Made by a program: the position numbers and the translations under genes. The notes below the pieces were generated by a model. It made no database searches, had not been told where the DNA came from, and saw nothing but the letters and a program-made list of their open reading frames with translations. A stretch of DNA of 64,000 nt from an alpha proteobacterium U9-1i (GTDB lineage: Bacteria > Pseudomonadota > Alphaproteobacteria > Caulobacterales > Aquidulcibacteraceae): the NCBI GenBank assembly GCA_000974665.1, contig BBSY01000003.1, positions 1,267,001 to 1,331,000 on the forward strand. Direction: 5' to 3'. This document shows, piece by piece, positions 63,600 through 64,000 of this stretch (its first letter is position 1; each line of letters opens with the position of its first letter).

Positions 63600-64000
63600 C
63601 AGTCTTCCGGCGGGCGCGGCGGCGCGAGGACGAGCCGCTTCACGCTCACATGATAGGCGAAATAGATCACCAGCAGCACCAGCGCGAGGCCATACCACGT
63701 CAGCGCGTATCCAAGGTGCCGTGCCGGGGGCAATTCGTCCGCGCCCGGCGCGCGCGCGAACGGATTGCGATGGGCGCGACCGTCTTCGCCGACATAATCG
63801 CCAGCGAGGTAATAATCGGCGACATGCTCGGCGCCGGCGTTGCGGCCCATGGCGTCGAGATCGACCGCGAACCAAAGCCGTTCCAACGGGCGTGGCGCGA
63901 GCGTCAACGGCGCCGGCGGACTAGGCCGAATGGATGCGCCGCTGAACGGCTGGCTGTAGCGCAGCGACGCCGGCACGCGCACTTCGCGCGGATCGGGCGG
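63599..64000 (-). CDS. SURF1 family protein (5' truncated by the window edge)
   Basis: C-terminal 133 residues, open to the last base of the window; the true start lies beyond 64000. The penultimate membrane helix HLGYALTWYGLALVLLVIYF and the segment DLDAMGRNAGAEHVADYYL belong to SURF1/Shy1, an assembly factor for haem insertion into cytochrome c oxidase subunit I. The SURF1-thrC coupling suggests a cytochrome oxidase (cta/cox) cluster just outside the window. Confidence 0.9.
   Translation of the reverse strand, partial: PPDPREVRVPASLRYSQPFSGASIRPSPPAPLTLAPRPLERLWFAVDLDAMGRNAGAEHVADYYLAGDYVGEDGRAHRNPFARAPGADELPPARHLGYALTWYGLALVLLVIYFAYHVSVKRLVLAPPRPPED

Noticed and set aside
62172-63875. Extended threonine synthase starting at 63875
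   Set aside because: The extra 92 residues are Arg-rich translation of the overlapping SURF1 reading frame; the family start is ATG 63599.

Overview
The window looks like chromosomal DNA of a GC-rich alphaproteobacterium close to Caulobacterales, probably Hyphomonadaceae-like. The strongest evidence is a MipZ division-site ATPase (24551-25426) and an SpmX-type membrane muramidase (45471-46460). Two perfect CtrA-type boxes (TTAA-N7-TTAA) and a phasin gene with PhaR-like operators fit the same placement. The placement is inference; no rRNA is present. Gene density is high, many neighbours overlap by ATGA or GTGA, and only one tRNA (Leu-UAA) was found. No CRISPR array, IS element or prophage was recognised.

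Layout. 0-3 kb: two paralogous secreted TPR proteins and a secreted papain-like protein in one apparent operon. 3-7 kb: PaaI thioesterase, CinA-type domain, tRNA-Leu, VOC protein with an AraC regulator, SDR. 7-12.6 kb: pabB-pabC (p-aminobenzoate for folate) and hutH-hutU (histidine breakdown), then convergent rpmG. 12.9-19.1 kb: Nudix, SDR, an orphan Imm35-type protein, DUF4287/DUF5655 protein, HIT, acyltransferase, S41 peptidase, cupin lipoprotein. 19.2-22.5 kb: clpS-clpA and the phasin. 23-27 kb: D,D-carboxypeptidase, mipZ with a membrane J-domain gene, panC. 27-34.7 kb: acyl-CoA carboxylase beta, several hypotheticals, kynA-kynU (tryptophan breakdown), a DUF559 nuclease between inverted repeats. 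34.7-40 kb: a long reverse-strand operon led by a membrane protein with two TIR domains. 40-45 kb: gluzincin-like protein, cNMP-patatin, two lipoproteins, a 26-aa peptide with an almost fully extended Shine-Dalgarno, a decayed NTF2-like gene. 45-50 kb: DUF3008, spmX, a pteridine-reductase-like SDR with folB, two tiny proteins, a radical SAM gene behind a palindromic promoter, a zinc metallopeptidase. 50-56.4 kb: argS, ispH, glycerate-kinase-like, thrB, rnhA. 56.4-64 kb: nfeD/qmcA, peroxiredoxin, algH/yqgE, a TIR protein fused to a histidine-kinase-type sensor region, rimJ-like, M16 peptidase, thrC, and a partial SURF1 gene running off the end.

Functional links. Folate supply is represented twice (pabBC; folB with a FolM-like SDR). 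Amino-acid catabolism (hutHU, kynAU), threonine synthesis (thrB, thrC), ClpAS protein quality control and PHA-granule control (phasin) are the recognisable pathways. The least explained material is the two membrane-anchored TIR proteins, the 26-aa peptide gene, and the secreted TPR/cysteine-peptidase-like operon at the left edge. Several extragenic palindromic repeat families separate operons (33.2/33.6, 34.1, 55.9 and 62.0-62.2 kb).
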